Of a stretch of 64,000 nucleotides of DNA, positions 22,101 through 32,749 are shown piece by piece. The notes beneath the pieces were generated by a model. The model made no database searches, was not told where the DNA came from, and saw only the letters and a program-made list of their open reading frames with translations. Source of the DNA: Pachyseris speciosa (taxonomy: Eukaryota > Cnidaria > Anthozoa > Scleractinia > Pachyseridae); contig JAEMWC010001583.1 in assembly GCA_016490735.1 (NCBI GenBank), positions 66,666-130,665 of the forward strand, given 5' to 3'. A program made the position numbers and the translations under genes. The stretch's first letter is position 1; each line of letters opens with the position of its first letter.

Positions 22101-22479
22101 CTGAGATATTTAAATCATTCTGCGGCACATACCTGCATTATCTTCGACATTTGTGGGCGTGAATATCGGTTCTCCTCCTGTATCACATGGTCCACCACAA
22201 TTGAGAAAAACAAAGTGTCTTCCTGAGACATGTCGCACAAAGGAATCAACGTTTCTATACTGTTTTTGGCATGCATTTATATTACACATTATTATAAATG
22301 ATGTATCGCAAGCATGTCTGGACTTATAGTGCGAGATTAAAGCTGAAAGAAGTAGGCAAGTGAAGGTACAAATAGCGCAATTCCATGCCATGTTGATTCT
22401 CGGCAATAAATTCACCATCGCATCATGTGCAAATGTGTTCTTTAGATCACGAGGCGAAAGTAAAGTCTCAGCCAAGTCG

Positions 22480-22656
22480 CAATTTTCAACTTACATGTCA
22501 CCAACTGACCAATAGAACTGCTTCGGTTCCCCGCGAAAAGTAGTTAGCCAATGAGATAGTTGCATTTCACCTTTCATTCACGTGCCATCTATAAATGAGC
22601 GGTAAGTTTGCAAACGTCTTCACCAACCTCATCCCGATCTTTGTGAACAAAAAGAG
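22480..22656. promoter_or_regulatory. Divergent promoter of EnSpm-like element genes
   Basis: Short gap between the transposase (minus) and the SAM gene (plus). CTATAAAT at about 22589 suits the plus gene. CCAAT occurs near 22507. Confidence 0.4.
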
Positions 22657-24529
22657 ATGTCTGGTATGGCTTCATATGTTAAAGATTATGATTCGGAGAC
22701 TTTAACCCAATGGTTAAAGTTAAACGGCATCCCAGAAGACATATATGGTGTTATCAAAGGTAAATTCATTCACATTTTTCTTATTTATTACAAGAAAATG
22801 ATTAAATAAGGGAAGAAAGTTCTGTCAGCACGGGTTCACATTTTCCAACGGCTTATTTCATTCGACGAAATAAAGTGCAAAAAACACTATTAAGAAAGCT
22901 TAAGAGTAACACACAGAAGAAGTCGTCTGGAAGAAATCAATGACAATGCACCTTCTTAACAGAAAATTATGTTTTTTCAGCAATGATAGGAACCGTAACG
23001 CTTCTTGTTGATTGATAGAGAGCGCGCTCAAGCACATGTTTACGCGATTCCACGCGTGTGAACCGCGCGCTTTGAAAGTGCAAATGCAATTAAGTCACTT
23101 CACGTACTATTGCCCAAGGCAAGGTACTTTCATGAGATAGACCTTTTCATGGTTTCTTTCACCATCTTCGTTGGGTGACAACACAGCAAAATGTTTTGTA
23201 AATGCACGGGAAAAGTCGGGAGTTTGATGCTTGATAATTTGAGGAAGGTTAAAGTTCTAAAATTCCTATTTAATAAGGCCTGGCCTAACGGAGACGCAAG
23301 TACACATCTACTTGCGTCTCCGTTTGGCCTTGCATGCACTTGCGTTGACTTTAATTTGGTCGAGATGAAATTCACACACAAGTCAACGCAAGTTTTTCAT
23401 CGTTTGGCAACACCCAACGCAAGTCAACGCAAGTTTTGTTGTTTACTTCACGTACTGAATCCGCAGTGCTCGCGGTAGCACTGAAATGGCTTTTTGTGAA
23501 CACATGCGAACACTAACGCAAGTTTGTACGCAAGTTCAGGTTGCGTCCACTTGCGTTATTCTTAAGCCAGGACTTAACAAACTAATGGTAGAGTAAACCG
23601 ATCACATTTGAATACCACAGGTTTGCTGAGAAGTGAGAAATCTTACTTTCAGTTTTTTCTCACAAATGCTTCTAAATTTTCCTGCCAACAGCGACTTCAA
23701 GTTATTTTAAACAAATATATGACAAATGTAAATCGCCTCCACTTTGCTGGTCGCTGCCTGAGAGTGGAGAGCCCTTGCTGCTTTGGAGCCACAGGCTCCC
23801 GATTCGCAACTGAAAGACGACGTACCCGCAAATATTATCGAGGGACTTGGGTATTGAGGTCAGCAAATTGGGCCAGGCAGTAAGGGACCGAACACTGTGG
23901 CACACTGTTGTTGCTGGCATCCTGGCCTCGGATGCCGAAGGATGATGATGATGAAATCTTAATTTGTGCCATTCTTAGCAAGACTGCATTTCTCAAATTT
24001 GACCGTTTTATGAATTATGTGAAAGCATATTATCTCCACTAATCTGTAACATGAATGTTTGATTGTTTGTAGCAAGACTCTACTAAGCATGTTGTAGAAT
24101 AGTATATAGTAGGTATAACGAGGCAAGACAATGAGGAATGTCTTTTAGTAACTGGATAACAATATCATATGTAATAATAGACCAGTTTCGATATTTTAAA
24201 ATTCAACAATAAACAATACACTCAAGTCGAGGCTCTGGGGAATAAACTATAGAGCTTGTGGGGTTTATTCCCCAGAGCCTCGACTTGAAGTCTATTGTTT
24301 ATTGCTGAATTTTAAAATATCGAAATTGGTCTATTATGGTGATAACATTATACAGCTCGTCTTATTTTATGTGACAGGTAGCAAAATGACTGGGAAAACG
24401 TTTTACAGATTAAGACGTGCTGATTTGCTAGATCTCTTTCCAAATAGAGAAGAGTTTACAACAAGAAAGACAATATTTGATTTTCTGGAAGATGTTGTGG
24501 GTATATCACTGAAAGGCATGCTCATTTGA
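22657..24529 (+). CDS. SAM-domain protein of EnSpm-like element, partial
   Basis: Exon 1 (22657-22759) encodes DSETLTQWLKLNGIPEDIYG and ends AAAG|GTAAAT in phase 1. Exon 2 (from 24378, after TATGTGACAG) restores G-SKMTGKTFYRL and gives RADLLDLFPN. Together these make a near-complete sterile alpha motif: a W-L helix, a GI.G/K-F-L segment and a DL..LF helix. SAM domains mediate protein or nucleic-acid interaction. Similar SAM proteins accompany EnSpm-type transposons in fish, as I remember. After about 24500 a donor GGGTATATC is possible and no further exon was recognised, so the 3' part is missing or diverged. It is divergently transcribed with the transposase. Confidence 0.55.
23274..23577. 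repeat. MITE with many AACGCAAGT motifs
   Basis: Imperfect ends TAAGGCCTGGCCTAACGG and CTTAAGCCAGGACTTA. CGCAAGT or its complement occurs at least nine times, including a perfect GAGACGCAAGTA/TACTTGCGTCTC hairpin. It sits in the SAM gene intron. Confidence 0.65.
24175..24336. repeat. Long foldback MITE
   Basis: Arms of about 75 bp: AATAGACCAGTTTCGATATT at the left mirrors AATATCGAAATTGGTCTATT at the right, with inner CTCAAGTCGAGGCTCTGGGG pairing. It ends just before exon 2 of the SAM gene. Confidence 0.8.
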
Positions 24530-25058
24530 GATGGCTTTCCTGCTGTACTTCACAAAACCTATAAATGACAAAAAAGAGCTGGCATGCCAAAAAAATTGCA
24601 TAAAAGGGGAATACTCCAAAAAATTATCCTAAAATGTTGCAAAGACAGGCTTTGATATAGTGCAAAAATTTCTACCAGAATGCCCTAAATTATATAATTT
24701 GCAGTTCTGACGTTCTAAAAGTCCAACTTTTCCTAGGGAAGCATGCATCGGGGTGGGGAGGAGTGCACCTAAAAATGTAAGGAGAGACTATCTATCAAAT
24801 GCCACCTGCAGCCCCCCTAGCCCATAAAAAAATGAATGGGCCCTTACAGAAAATTCTCTTTCTTGAAATATATTTGTGTAATTCACAAATAAATTATACA
24901 GTCAGTTTAACCCAGAACTGAAATTTTCTATTTTTTAGTTGTGAGAATTTTGATCAATTTGGTTTGCTAATACCTTATTACTTTTGTGTAGTACTCAGTA
25001 TAGATCTGTCAATTGCATAAATTGTAGCCGCCCCTTTATTTGTATAGGAAATTGCACA
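24530..25058. other. Non-coding part of EnSpm-like element
   Basis: AT-rich, no gene seen. Confidence 0.5.
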
Positions 25059-25193
25059 ACCTCAAGTACAATTCGTGATTGATAGGTACGAGTGATTTTG
25101 AATAAGTTCTCAAAATTGGACGAGCCTTTAGGCGAGTGCTATTTGAGAACTTTCAAAATCACGAGTACCTATTAATCACGAATTGTACAAGGT
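25059..25193. repeat. Foldback MITE
   Basis: GTACAATTCGTGATTGATAG at the left is mirrored by CTATTAATCACGAATTGTAC at the right, with GTTCTCAAA/TTTGAGAAC inside. Confidence 0.75.
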
Positions 25194-25209
25194 CATGCGA
25201 CTTTTTATT

Positions 25210-25570
25210 TATAGTACATTCAACAAAATTACAAACTGTGAGAGAATGATGTAATTTTTCAATTTACATGATAACATAGTCATCAAAATCATCCAAGAAT
25301 TGTAGCAACTTGCAAGTTCGGTTTTGTGTGACACTGAAAATAATTTCGCCTAGTTGTCTTCTTCGTGTTTTTATGCATGGTTGAACATGACAAAATTTGT
25401 AAACAACTCTTTATTTGTTAAAATTAAAACGATTAAAATTTGCCGCTTATGATTATGTTTACACGTCGTTTCCATGGAAACTTAATAAGTAGTCCTACGG
25501 AGTACAATTTGGGATTAATTGTTCTGCTCTCGACCAATCAGAATTGAGTAATTTTGTTGAGTGTACTATA
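25210..25570. repeat. MITE with 23-bp inverted ends
   Basis: TATAGTACATTCAACAAAAT at the left matches the complement of ATTTTGTTGAGTGTACTATA at the right with one difference. Length is 361 bp. Confidence 0.7.
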
Positions 25571-26480
25571 AGTCTGTTAATATAAAGGGATTGTTTCCCT
25601 CCTTGAAATATACTTCATCAGTGTGGGTTTTGTAAACTCATCAGAAGAGAAGTATCATCATAAATATCACAACTCACCACTTGAAAAGTGACATGAAACT
25701 CATGGGAGAAGCTGCTTTCAACAGACAACTTTGGTGACTTTCTATGCGACTTGCCTGAATTTTTTGAAATCCTTGCCTGTTCTATTCTGAAGTATACAAA
25801 AACTGCCATCACCTCCTGGGACTTGCACTTTTGTCAGTTCTGTAAAGTTAAGGGGGTTAGTTTCAAACCCAGAGGACAATTTGTAGGTATGTTTTCTTGA
25901 AACACAAATCAAAAGTTATCCTGGATGTCAGTGACGTAATTTGTTGCTTGGGGAAATTGAAGATGGCCATGTTGAAATATATTATCCCTGAACACTTTGG
26001 GGTGGCTCCAAAAGAGGAATAGAGCTGCGAATAAACTAAAAACCTTGTGTCTAGTGGCAAATAGTCTGTATTATGTAGAATTGACTGTAATAATTACCTC
26101 TATAGAAATCTGGAGAGCGTTCTGTAATCTCCAGCCAGAGCAGAGCCAGAGCAAAAGCAGATGCAGGGGTTTTAAATCTGCTTTGTCACCGGTCCGAAAG
26201 CTGTGGCTAAGTCTGTCACTGAGGACTCTGTAAGAAACAGGTAAATGGATTAATAAAAAAATTCGCCAACATGATAGGTTATCATCAGCCCGACTAGAGC
26301 ACTAATAGGACATTTTAATCTTTGGGCGTGCTGTTACATGTATGTATATAGATTACCATGATCATTACATATTGATTTTCTAAGATTTTTTAAACATTAA
26401 TATATGAAATCAAATGTTTTATTTCTTAAATTCTGAATTTTTACGTAATTTAACATTCTAAAAACTGTTACTTGAATGAA
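25571..26480. other. Non-coding right arm of EnSpm-like element
   Basis: No gene supported. Possible late exons of the SAM gene were sought and not recognised. Confidence 0.4.
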
Positions 26481-26749
26481 GAGAAATGCTCTTAAAATGA
26501 GATTCATTTGCAAAAAAAATATCTTGAATTGTTATTTAAAATAAGATCTTTTTATCTTAAACTAGGGATTTACTCTTAAATTAAGGATTTTAGTGATTTC
26601 AATCAATACACTTACATTAAAAAAGCTTTTTCTTAAAATAACAATTTTCTCTTAAATTGAGAATTTTAAATTAACAACAAAAAAGTCTTTAACTGGGGAT
26701 TTGTTTTAACAAGTTTGGTCATTAAAATAAGATTTCTGATTGAAGAGTG

Positions 26750-26860
26750 CAAATTCGACTTTCCAAGCTTTTCCAGTGCGTATTGAATGCCTTTGTGGAA
26801 CGCATCCACATCCACTTTATCTCTCGACGCCACGTTGTAAATCAAGGCACACATGCACAT
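26750..26860 (-). pseudogene. RecQ-like helicase, N-terminal piece severed by EnSpm insertion
   Basis: ATG at 26860 (minus) starts MCMCALIYNVAS, then FHKGIQYALEKLGKSNL, ending at the CAA duplication. Dropping the insertion and one duplication gives ...KSNL then ALKEQQHQILKAF at 15163, in frame, the usual RecQ stretch upstream of Walker A. The start lies 31 bp inside the right terminal repeat. Confidence 0.7.
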
Positions 26861-26890
26861 TGAAACCTGAACTCCTAAAATCTTGGAGTC

Positions 26891-26963
26891 TGAAAATGGA
26901 TTATTCCAGAGCTCTGTGTCTTGGCGCTGGCCAAAAGACACGTGGGCTCTGGGAACGAGATTG
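26891..26963 (-). repeat. Right terminal inverted repeat of helicase transposon
   Basis: Inverted copy of 5337-5409 with a single base difference. Followed by duplication GTTGAAAAG (26964-26972). Confidence 0.85.
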
Positions 26964-27345
26964 GTTGAAAAGGAAACTCATTTCTTGTTTCAGTGTAGCA
27001 GATACTCTTTACAGAGGCAGACTTTCTCCAAGTGAATCAATGAAATAATACCTGACATTGAAAGTAAACCAACCTCAGAAAAAAGAAAACTACTAATGAA
27101 CTCCAACGACTATCATGTAAATAAGCTAGTAATTATATAATGAAGTTTGTTTCCTCATGTACGGGTATACGTGATACATTGTTATTACCAAAAGAAAGTG
27201 ATGTAACTTAGGGTATTATTACTATTACCCTTGTTTTGTTCTTTTAAACTAGTATTTACTTAGCTTTTGCAATACTGTAAAATCTTGCGGTCATGCAAAT
27301 AAAGCGATTTACTACTACTGCTACTACTACTACTACTACTACTCG
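26964..27345 (+). pseudogene. CR1/L2-like LINE remnant, right piece with 3' tail
   Basis: Resumes the LINE frame interrupted at 5336: ETHFLFQCSRYSLQRQTF, then a C-terminal helix region (IIPDIESKPTSEKRKLLMN) and 3' UTR. AATAAA at about 27299 is followed by a (ACT)n tail, the microsatellite end typical of L2/CR1-type LINEs. Confidence 0.7.
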
Positions 27346-27547
27346 AATAATTAAAAAAAACTTATTAATAATTCACGAAGGAAATACAAAAGAAATTAAT
27401 TTTTAATGAATGTCTTTATATGTGATAGACACGGCTAAATTTTCCATCTGATTTTCTAAACCAAAATAACCCAAAATCTAAATTTTAGTGTAAGAATGGA
27501 TAGATGTACATTAAAGCTTTTTAAGCCATTCAATAAATTCGCAATTC

Positions 27548-27608
27548 GTGTTTTATCAAGACCTAAAACACTCGGCTGCGCCTCATGTTTTAAACTTGAT
27601 AAAACACT
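27548..27608. repeat. Short foldback repeat
   Basis: GTGTTTTATCAAG at the left and CTTGATAAAACAC at the right. The interior CTCGGCTGCGCCTC forms the loop. Confidence 0.65.
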
Positions 27609-27852
27609 CCTGCTCATTTATTAAACGTTACGTAACTGTTTGTAAATTATGAAAATGTGACACATCTCAACATGTTTTTTCAAATTAGAATAACATCATT
27701 TTAATTTTCATTTGCTGCTTCTTCGACTATTTGGTATATTGTAAATAAAAATACACTGATTGATTACCATAATAAACTATATTTTATAATTTATTTCGAT
27801 GGCAATTATTCACGTAACAAATTGCCTTTTTGCATTTTGAAATTCTTTATAG

Positions 27853-28374
27853 TCAACATTTCACTACAATTCCAGTCTGTGGAGCAACAAAGAAACGTTC
27901 AACCTTGTAGGAGGGGAGACTGGGTTCGACACTAAAGAAACAAAGCTACCAACCTACTGGAACACATCCTTCACCAAGATCTGCCTGGGAATGAAGATTG
28001 GCAAGCAGATCAACTTTACTGTCATAGACAAGCAGGCCAGTTCATTGTTTTCACTGATCGCTGACGGGATACACCGCCCCACCTCCCAGGGTCGTGACCC
28101 TTGGAAGTCGCTCATTGGTTCTAAGGCATCTTTGCAAACCGGCTGTAACAAAGAAGGATTTAATGCTTTTGGTTCTGACAGTGGCGGTGGCTCCAACACG
28201 AGAATTGGTATCCTTGGCAACGATCATGCTGACTGCCATGGCTGTGACTCCAGAATTGGATTTGGTACTTCAGGAAGGCCTGATGACTCGAACACCTGTG
28301 GAAATGCGGCTTCATGGAATCCAGACAACGGTGATAAGAGCATCACGGCTATTGGTTACATCCTGGTGCAGTAG
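27853..28374 (+). CDS. Fibrinogen-like/skeletal-matrix-type secreted protein, last exon
   Basis: Starts after TTCTTTATAG in phase 0 and ends at TAG 28372-28374. It gives [38 protein letters not shown], then [31 protein letters not shown] and a final AIGYILVQ. Cysteines and the GF/RIGFG segments fit a fibrinogen-related C-terminal module, and the frame joins perfectly to 4771-4897. The product should be secreted and act outside cells, in adhesion, recognition or skeletal matrix. That is known only for relatives. No stop or frameshift interrupts the 174 codons, so the gene appears to survive its transposon-filled intron. Confidence 0.8.
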   Translation, partial: STFHYNSSLWSNKETFNLVGGETGFDTKETKLPTYWNTSFTKICLGMKIGKQINFTVIDKQASSLFSLIADGIHRPTSQGRDPWKSLIGSKASLQTGCNKEGFNAFGSDSGGGSNTRIGILGNDHADCHGCDSRIGFGTSGRPDDSNTCGNAASWNPDNGDKSITAIGYILVQ

Positions 28375-28850
28375 AGAACATTTCACGAAACTAAGTAGCC
28401 GACTGTGAGCAGAATTTTGCGGAAAAAAAAACAGGCTTACGTAGAGTTTGCTTTTCCTTGTTTTATCAGTTTTAAGCAATTTTACATAATCTCCTTCTTG
28501 TTCATCATTATTGTCACCATCACCATCGTCACCATCATCACCACCAACATCGCCATCATTATCGTCATCGTCATCGTCAATGACATTATTATAGTTAACT
28601 TGTTCCACGACGTTTCGGTGTATTTCACATATCACTTTGTCCTGGATACAAACTTCCATTAGCTACGTTTCGTAGAAGATGGCGCAGAGGTGATTCCATG
28701 ACGCATAACAAATTTCCCAGTCCTTGTGCTTACTTACCCTTTTGCCTATCGAAACCAATGAGACAGTTAAGTTGATACAGTTTTAGAAAGCACTGAGCAA
28801 AAGAAAAAATAAATAAAAAGAAACAGCTTGAAATGATTTTCTTAGAGCAA
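28375..28850 (+). other. 3' UTR with (ATC)n microsatellite and polyadenylation signals
   Basis: An imperfect ATC/ACC triplet run spans about 28505-28595. AATAAA occurs at 28808-28813 and 28812-28817. Confidence 0.55.
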
Positions 28851-28854
28851 GTAT

Positions 28855-30345
28855 CTTTCGGGTGACTTCAATTGTAATTTATTACCAGAGGTCGTTGATA
28901 GTAACTCATCTCACCTCCTAAATATTATTGATATCTGTGGACTGACCCAACTCATTACAGAACCAACTCGAATAACTCAATATTCACGTACCCTCAATCA
29001 AGAGAGCCAAACGCAAATCTTTTTCTGATAAAATTGACGCAATTGACAAACGCGATCCTCGCAAAACTTGGCGGTTAATGAATGAACTTCAGTCTTGGCA
29101 AAGCAAATTAACCAAAGTATCTCAAATCAAAACAGGGAACTAAGTTTTCACTCCACCTGGTGATATAGCTGATGCATTCAATAACCACTTTATAAATATT
29201 GGCCAATCCCTAGCGTGCGAAATTCCCAATGCAGACACTGAACCTCTTTCTATGTAATTCCTGTCGATGTTGTATTTTCCTTCCAACGGATCAATGTTCA
29301 AAAAGTCATCAAACTACTCAAAAATATCGCTGGAGGCAAGGCTACTGGTCTTGACAAAATGACATGCAGAATCCTAAACATTGCCGCCGATGTTGTCGCG
29401 CCCTCTCTAACGGGTATATTTAATCAATCACTACTGACTAGTATTTTCCCATCTGACTGGTAGATGGCTAAAGTGTCACCCATCATTAAAAGTTTGATCA
29501 AAGAACTACCGGCACATTTCTGTTGTTCCTGCCATAGCCAAAATCTTCGAAAAAATTATCTATGACCAACTATACTATTATCTCATTGAAAATGGTCTTT
29601 TGGCCAAAAACGTGAGGAATATGGGCTCGATCAAGATGCCTTGACTTGGTTCCAGTCTTACCTAAGTAATCATGTGCAAAGATGCAATGTAAATAACCAC
29701 CTATCCAGCGTAATTGCCCTAAACTGTGGAGTACTTCAAGGGTCAATAATTACTCCCCCCCCCCCTTCTCTTTCTGATCTACACATTCAAATGTCCTACC
29801 AAATTGCTTGAACATTGGCTCTCCTAGGATGTTTGCTGTGGACACTAATGTTACCTATTCTGCATCTAGCATAGTTGATCTTGAGACCCAGATCAATAGT
29901 GAACTGAAACAGATCTGTGGCTTAAAGTTAACAAGTTAAGCCTCTATGTCGCCGAAAGAGAGTTTATGAATATTAGCTCGAGGCAGATATTACAGTCTGT
30001 AAATGACTATAAACATTATGGCGACGGCGTTCAAATAAATCTCTCGGGCTTAACATTGACGAAAATCTCTCATTGAAGAACCACATACACGACATTTATA
30101 GAAAAGTTTCTTCCAGTATCGGTGCTCTTAAGCGAGTCAGGCCATTTAATTCCATGCACACTGCAATTAAAATCTATTAAGGTGTTATCGAACCACCCTT
30201 TGAATACTGCAGTGTTGTTTGGGATGGTTTGTTGCAAAATCTATTCTAAGTGATAAACTGTGAAAATTACAAAATCGCGCTGCCATAGTTATTACAAAAT
30301 CAACCTTTATGGCTTTTCCCCTGGTCGATAATATATATTCTATGT
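28855..30345 (+). pseudogene. Degenerate CR1/Jockey-like LINE (endonuclease end and reverse transcriptase)
   Basis: In order on the plus strand: GDFNCNLLPEV (endonuclease motif), a basic linker, IAGGKATGLDKMTCRIL (RT block 1), LNCGVLQGSI (RT block with G.LQGS), and FAVDTNVTYSA at the site of the catalytic FADD box, where the second D is mutated. Many stops and frameshifts and missing pieces show it is old. Confidence 0.65.
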
Positions 30346-31380
30346 AGTCATTGGGCTGCAGTTCCCGAGCTCGTTTACTGGACGATACAAAGACACAGAG
30401 ACAGACAGAGACAGAATTGATTTGGAGTAAAATTGGCTAAGGGTGGAGAGTAATGGTGACTCACGGAGTGAAGTTGTGTTCCTAGTCGTTCTGTGTGTGT
30501 GTTCCATGCATGGCAATTTGGGAGAGTTTTGACTTGTAAATAATGCAATTGGTGCAATATTTTGTCAGCAGGACCGGGTGGCTTGACACTAATAAAAAAT
30601 ATGTGAAATGGAAATTTGCAGACTACCGTACTGCTGTTAGACAAGAACATCTCAGAATTCCTTTGGGTCACAAACGTGAAAATTACAGACAGTGAGAGCA
30701 GCTGAAACCAAATAGCGTTATCCAGGACACGCCAAGGATTGAACAGGAAAATGTGAAACAGATTGCAAGAATTGGAGTCGAAGTTTGCTGCAAATGTAGA
30801 CTTTAAGCTTCAAGAGGAATTTTTGTATTAAAACTTCAAGACAAAGTTGCGTATTTCTTGTGCTGTCATAGGCCGTTTTGGGGTTTTGCAACAAAATAAA
30901 CGCTCATATTCAGGTCAGTTTACAGGGTGACAAAATCTGAAAAACTTAACAGTTTGCCATTAAAATGCTTCATTTCAACTATAGTCCGGGATTTGGGAAA
31001 GTTGCAGGTTTTCAAAGCATCCGACTTGGAGGTCGGATATTTTGGTGTCCTGTCCGGAAAGAGTTAATAGAGTTAATAAATGTCAACACTTCATTGTTTA
31101 TGTACAGCTTTTGGACGAAGATCTGTAAGAAAAAACAAACCTTTTTCAAATTAAGCGTGTAGCGCCAAAGCGTTTGAAATTTTCTTGACAGCTTTTTGCA
31201 ACTTTTATTCAGATTTCGTGACATGTAGATGCATTTGATCGGTCCCTCCCTCTCGAGTTTGAAGTGCTGCCTTCAAGAAAATTTAATCTTTCAAAAAACA
31301 ATGCCGATAACGCTAAAAGGTCATAAGTATCTTCTCTTGTTGTCTTCAGTTTGTTATTTTTTCCCCTAATTTCCTGCCAA
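30346..31380. other. Intergenic, no gene recognised
   Basis: Contains a short AGACAGAG-rich stretch near 30400. Nothing else supportable was seen on either strand. Confidence 0.45.
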
Positions 31381-31429
31381 AATACGCAAAAAGGGGTTAT
31401 GTCGAGTGCGACTTTTCATATTGCATACA

Positions 31430-31590
31430 TGGAGGGGTGGACGTACGTACGGTCGGTCGGTCGTATGGTGACCAAAACCAAATTTTCTCGAACAAATGGG
31501 TTACCATATTTTCTTACCATGACGTTCCGCGCGCGCTGCTTCTGCGCGCAGAGCTCCGCTATAATATCGGTTGCTTAGTTTTCGCTGTCA
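31430..31590. repeat. Coral-type repeat with CGTACGTACGGTCGGTCGG and GCGCGC hairpin
   Basis: GGACGTACGTACGGTCGGTC is followed by a GCGCGCGCTGCTTCTGCGCGC hairpin region and GAGCTCCGCTATAAT. It reads as a known-looking dispersed repeat and not a gene. Confidence 0.5.
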
Positions 31591-32142
31591 AATTTACATA
31601 AGATGTATTTTTTTGACCTTCTCAGGTTAAAAATATACTACAACCTGGATAAGCTGCTCGGTCTATGATTCCTAACCAGCAAACTTCACAAGTCACGATG
31701 AGCGATTCAACTTCTCAACCATCTGAACCATGTTCTCGAGCTACCAAATCGGGCAATGTTCGCGTCACTTTCAAGAGCGGTCAAGCATAGTGACATTCAT
31801 TTCCATCATAAATAAACTTCCAATCTTGAAGTTCTTTCCTTACAGAATCGTATATTTTGAACTAGTTCTCGCCGAACTTTTGCTATTTTTCTGCAAGATT
31901 TAGGAGGATTAAAAAACCAATAGTCACTTTCATCAACATGTCGCTCACTGGCGCTGGCCACAACTGATTTTTTATAACACGAATTTTCATTGGCTCATTT
32001 GTTGTCAGATGAGCGTTATGATTGGCTAGCAGAAAATAGATTGTCCAAAGAGCATATTGAGAAAATCTATTTCAATCAAGAAGTAAACTAAGCAAAATTG
32101 CCCTTTATTTGTCGAATTATTTTTCGAAATATTTTATAAAAG

Positions 32143-32333
32143 AAATAGAGGACTTTTTTCAGTGTTTACATAGCCTCATGTAAATACTCGGGGAGCTGGG
32201 AGAATTCTTGAAAGGTATGTAAACCCTCGACTGCGTCTCGGGTTTACATAACTGTCTCAATTCTCCCACCCCCTCCCCCCACCCCTCCTCGTGTTTAGGT
32301 GAGGCTATGTAAACACGGAAAAAGTCCTCTATT
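32143..32333. repeat. MITE with 35-bp inverted ends
   Basis: AATAGAGGACTTTTTTCAGT at the left is mirrored by CGGAAAAAGTCCTCTATT at the right, with TGTTTACATAGCCTCA and TGAGGCTATGTAAACA inside. Confidence 0.75.
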
Positions 32334-32475
32334 GCTCAATTATTAGCAGAGCTCCGGCGGCTTGAGGGGCCGGCAAGCGGAGCACCATACCTATAGCAAC
32401 CAGGGAACTGCTTTTCTCATGGTAATCATGAGAAGCGGTATTCTTCGTGGGCGTCAGAGCACGACGACGACGGAG

Positions 32476-32490
<15 letters not shown>
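32334..32490. repeat. MITE-like repeat abutting the previous one
   Basis: CAATTATTAG...CCAATAATTAA ends and an inner GCAGAGCTCCGGCGGC segment. CTTCTCATG/CATGAGAAG forms an internal hairpin. Confidence 0.5.
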
Positions 32491-32508
<18 letters not shown>

Positions 32509-32749
32509 AATAATAATAATCAAAACTATAACAACATTCCCGAACGTGATGAGTTTTTAGCAGTCCAATTTGATAACTAAGAGGACAGTGTACGCGTCAT
32601 GCTTGTAATTGCCTCCTTAAAAAAAGAAAAAAAAATTGGACAGTGTCATTTTGCGCGCGCTGTTGTCTTGCATTTTGTTGAGTAAACGACGTGTAACCGT
32701 TTAACGCTCAACCGATGGCTAGTTCGATTCTCAAATTTTGCCATAGTTT

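Larger units (their letters stand above)
17327..22418 (-). pseudogene. EnSpm-like transposase, zinc-finger N-terminus, at least three exons
   Basis: Exon 1 (ATG 22418 or 22391 to 22133) has a C2H2-like head: WNCAICTF...HYKSRH and CQKQYRNVDSFVRHVSGRH. It ends GCAG|GTATGT in phase 1. The next exon starts near 20050 after CTCTTACACAG and supplies an acidic stretch and FKIKEENKL. The long last exon (about 19274-17327) has CQHCMATF, HLPQDIMHVFLEGIISYEL, a WCMRFEGKHCYFKDL motif and KNFKNIAYSLS. This type, with its DxxHxxLEG motif, is what I recall from animal EnSpm-like transposases. Frameshifts lie at an A7 run (19814-19820) and an A8 run (17520-17527). Copy B has A7 at the latter and reads through to the natural end, which confirms the shift. 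Confidence 0.65.
15164..26749. mobile_element. EnSpm/CACTA-like DNA transposon, 11.6 kb
   Basis: Left end CACTCTTAAACC and right end, read inward, CACTCTTCAATC. Both ends are rich in subterminal CTTAAAATAAG-type repeats on both strands (15164-15420 and 26480-26749). CACT-starting ends, 3-bp CAA duplications and subterminal repeats fit the EnSpm/CACTA (CMC) superfamily. The element encodes a multi-exon transposase on the minus strand and a divergent SAM-domain gene on the plus strand. It interrupts the helicase exon of the older transposon. The transposase has at least two homopolymer frameshifts. A truncated second copy lies at 37610-40778. Confidence 0.75.
5337..26963. mobile_element. Helicase-encoding DNA transposon (AcademH-like), split by a later element
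   Basis: Terminal inverted repeats at 5337-5409 and 26891-26963 match over 73 bp with one difference, and the outer ends abut a 9-bp duplication. Removing the 11.6-kb insertion (15164-26749) leaves about 10 kb with two convergent genes: a multi-exon transposase with DUF6589-like sequence on the plus strand and a RecQ-like helicase on the minus strand. This pairing is what I recall for AcademH, a helicase-carrying lineage of Academ transposons described from animals and fungi. Family name and its usual duplication length are from memory. Both genes carry stops and frameshifts, so this copy is inactive. Confidence 0.7.
4898..27852 (+). other. 23-kb intron filled with nested transposons
   Basis: GT at 4898 and AG at 27851-27852 flank phase-matched exons. 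Inside lie a LINE remnant, a helicase-type DNA transposon, an EnSpm-like element and MITEs, described separately. No other host exon was recognised in it. Confidence 0.7.

Noticed and set aside
26863..26941. Helicase start upstream of 26860 inside the terminal repeat
   Set aside because: That reading would need a GTG start; the first ATG in frame is 26860.
28312..28659. Acidic minus-strand frame (poly-D)
   Set aside because: Translation of the (ATC)n microsatellite in the 3' UTR.
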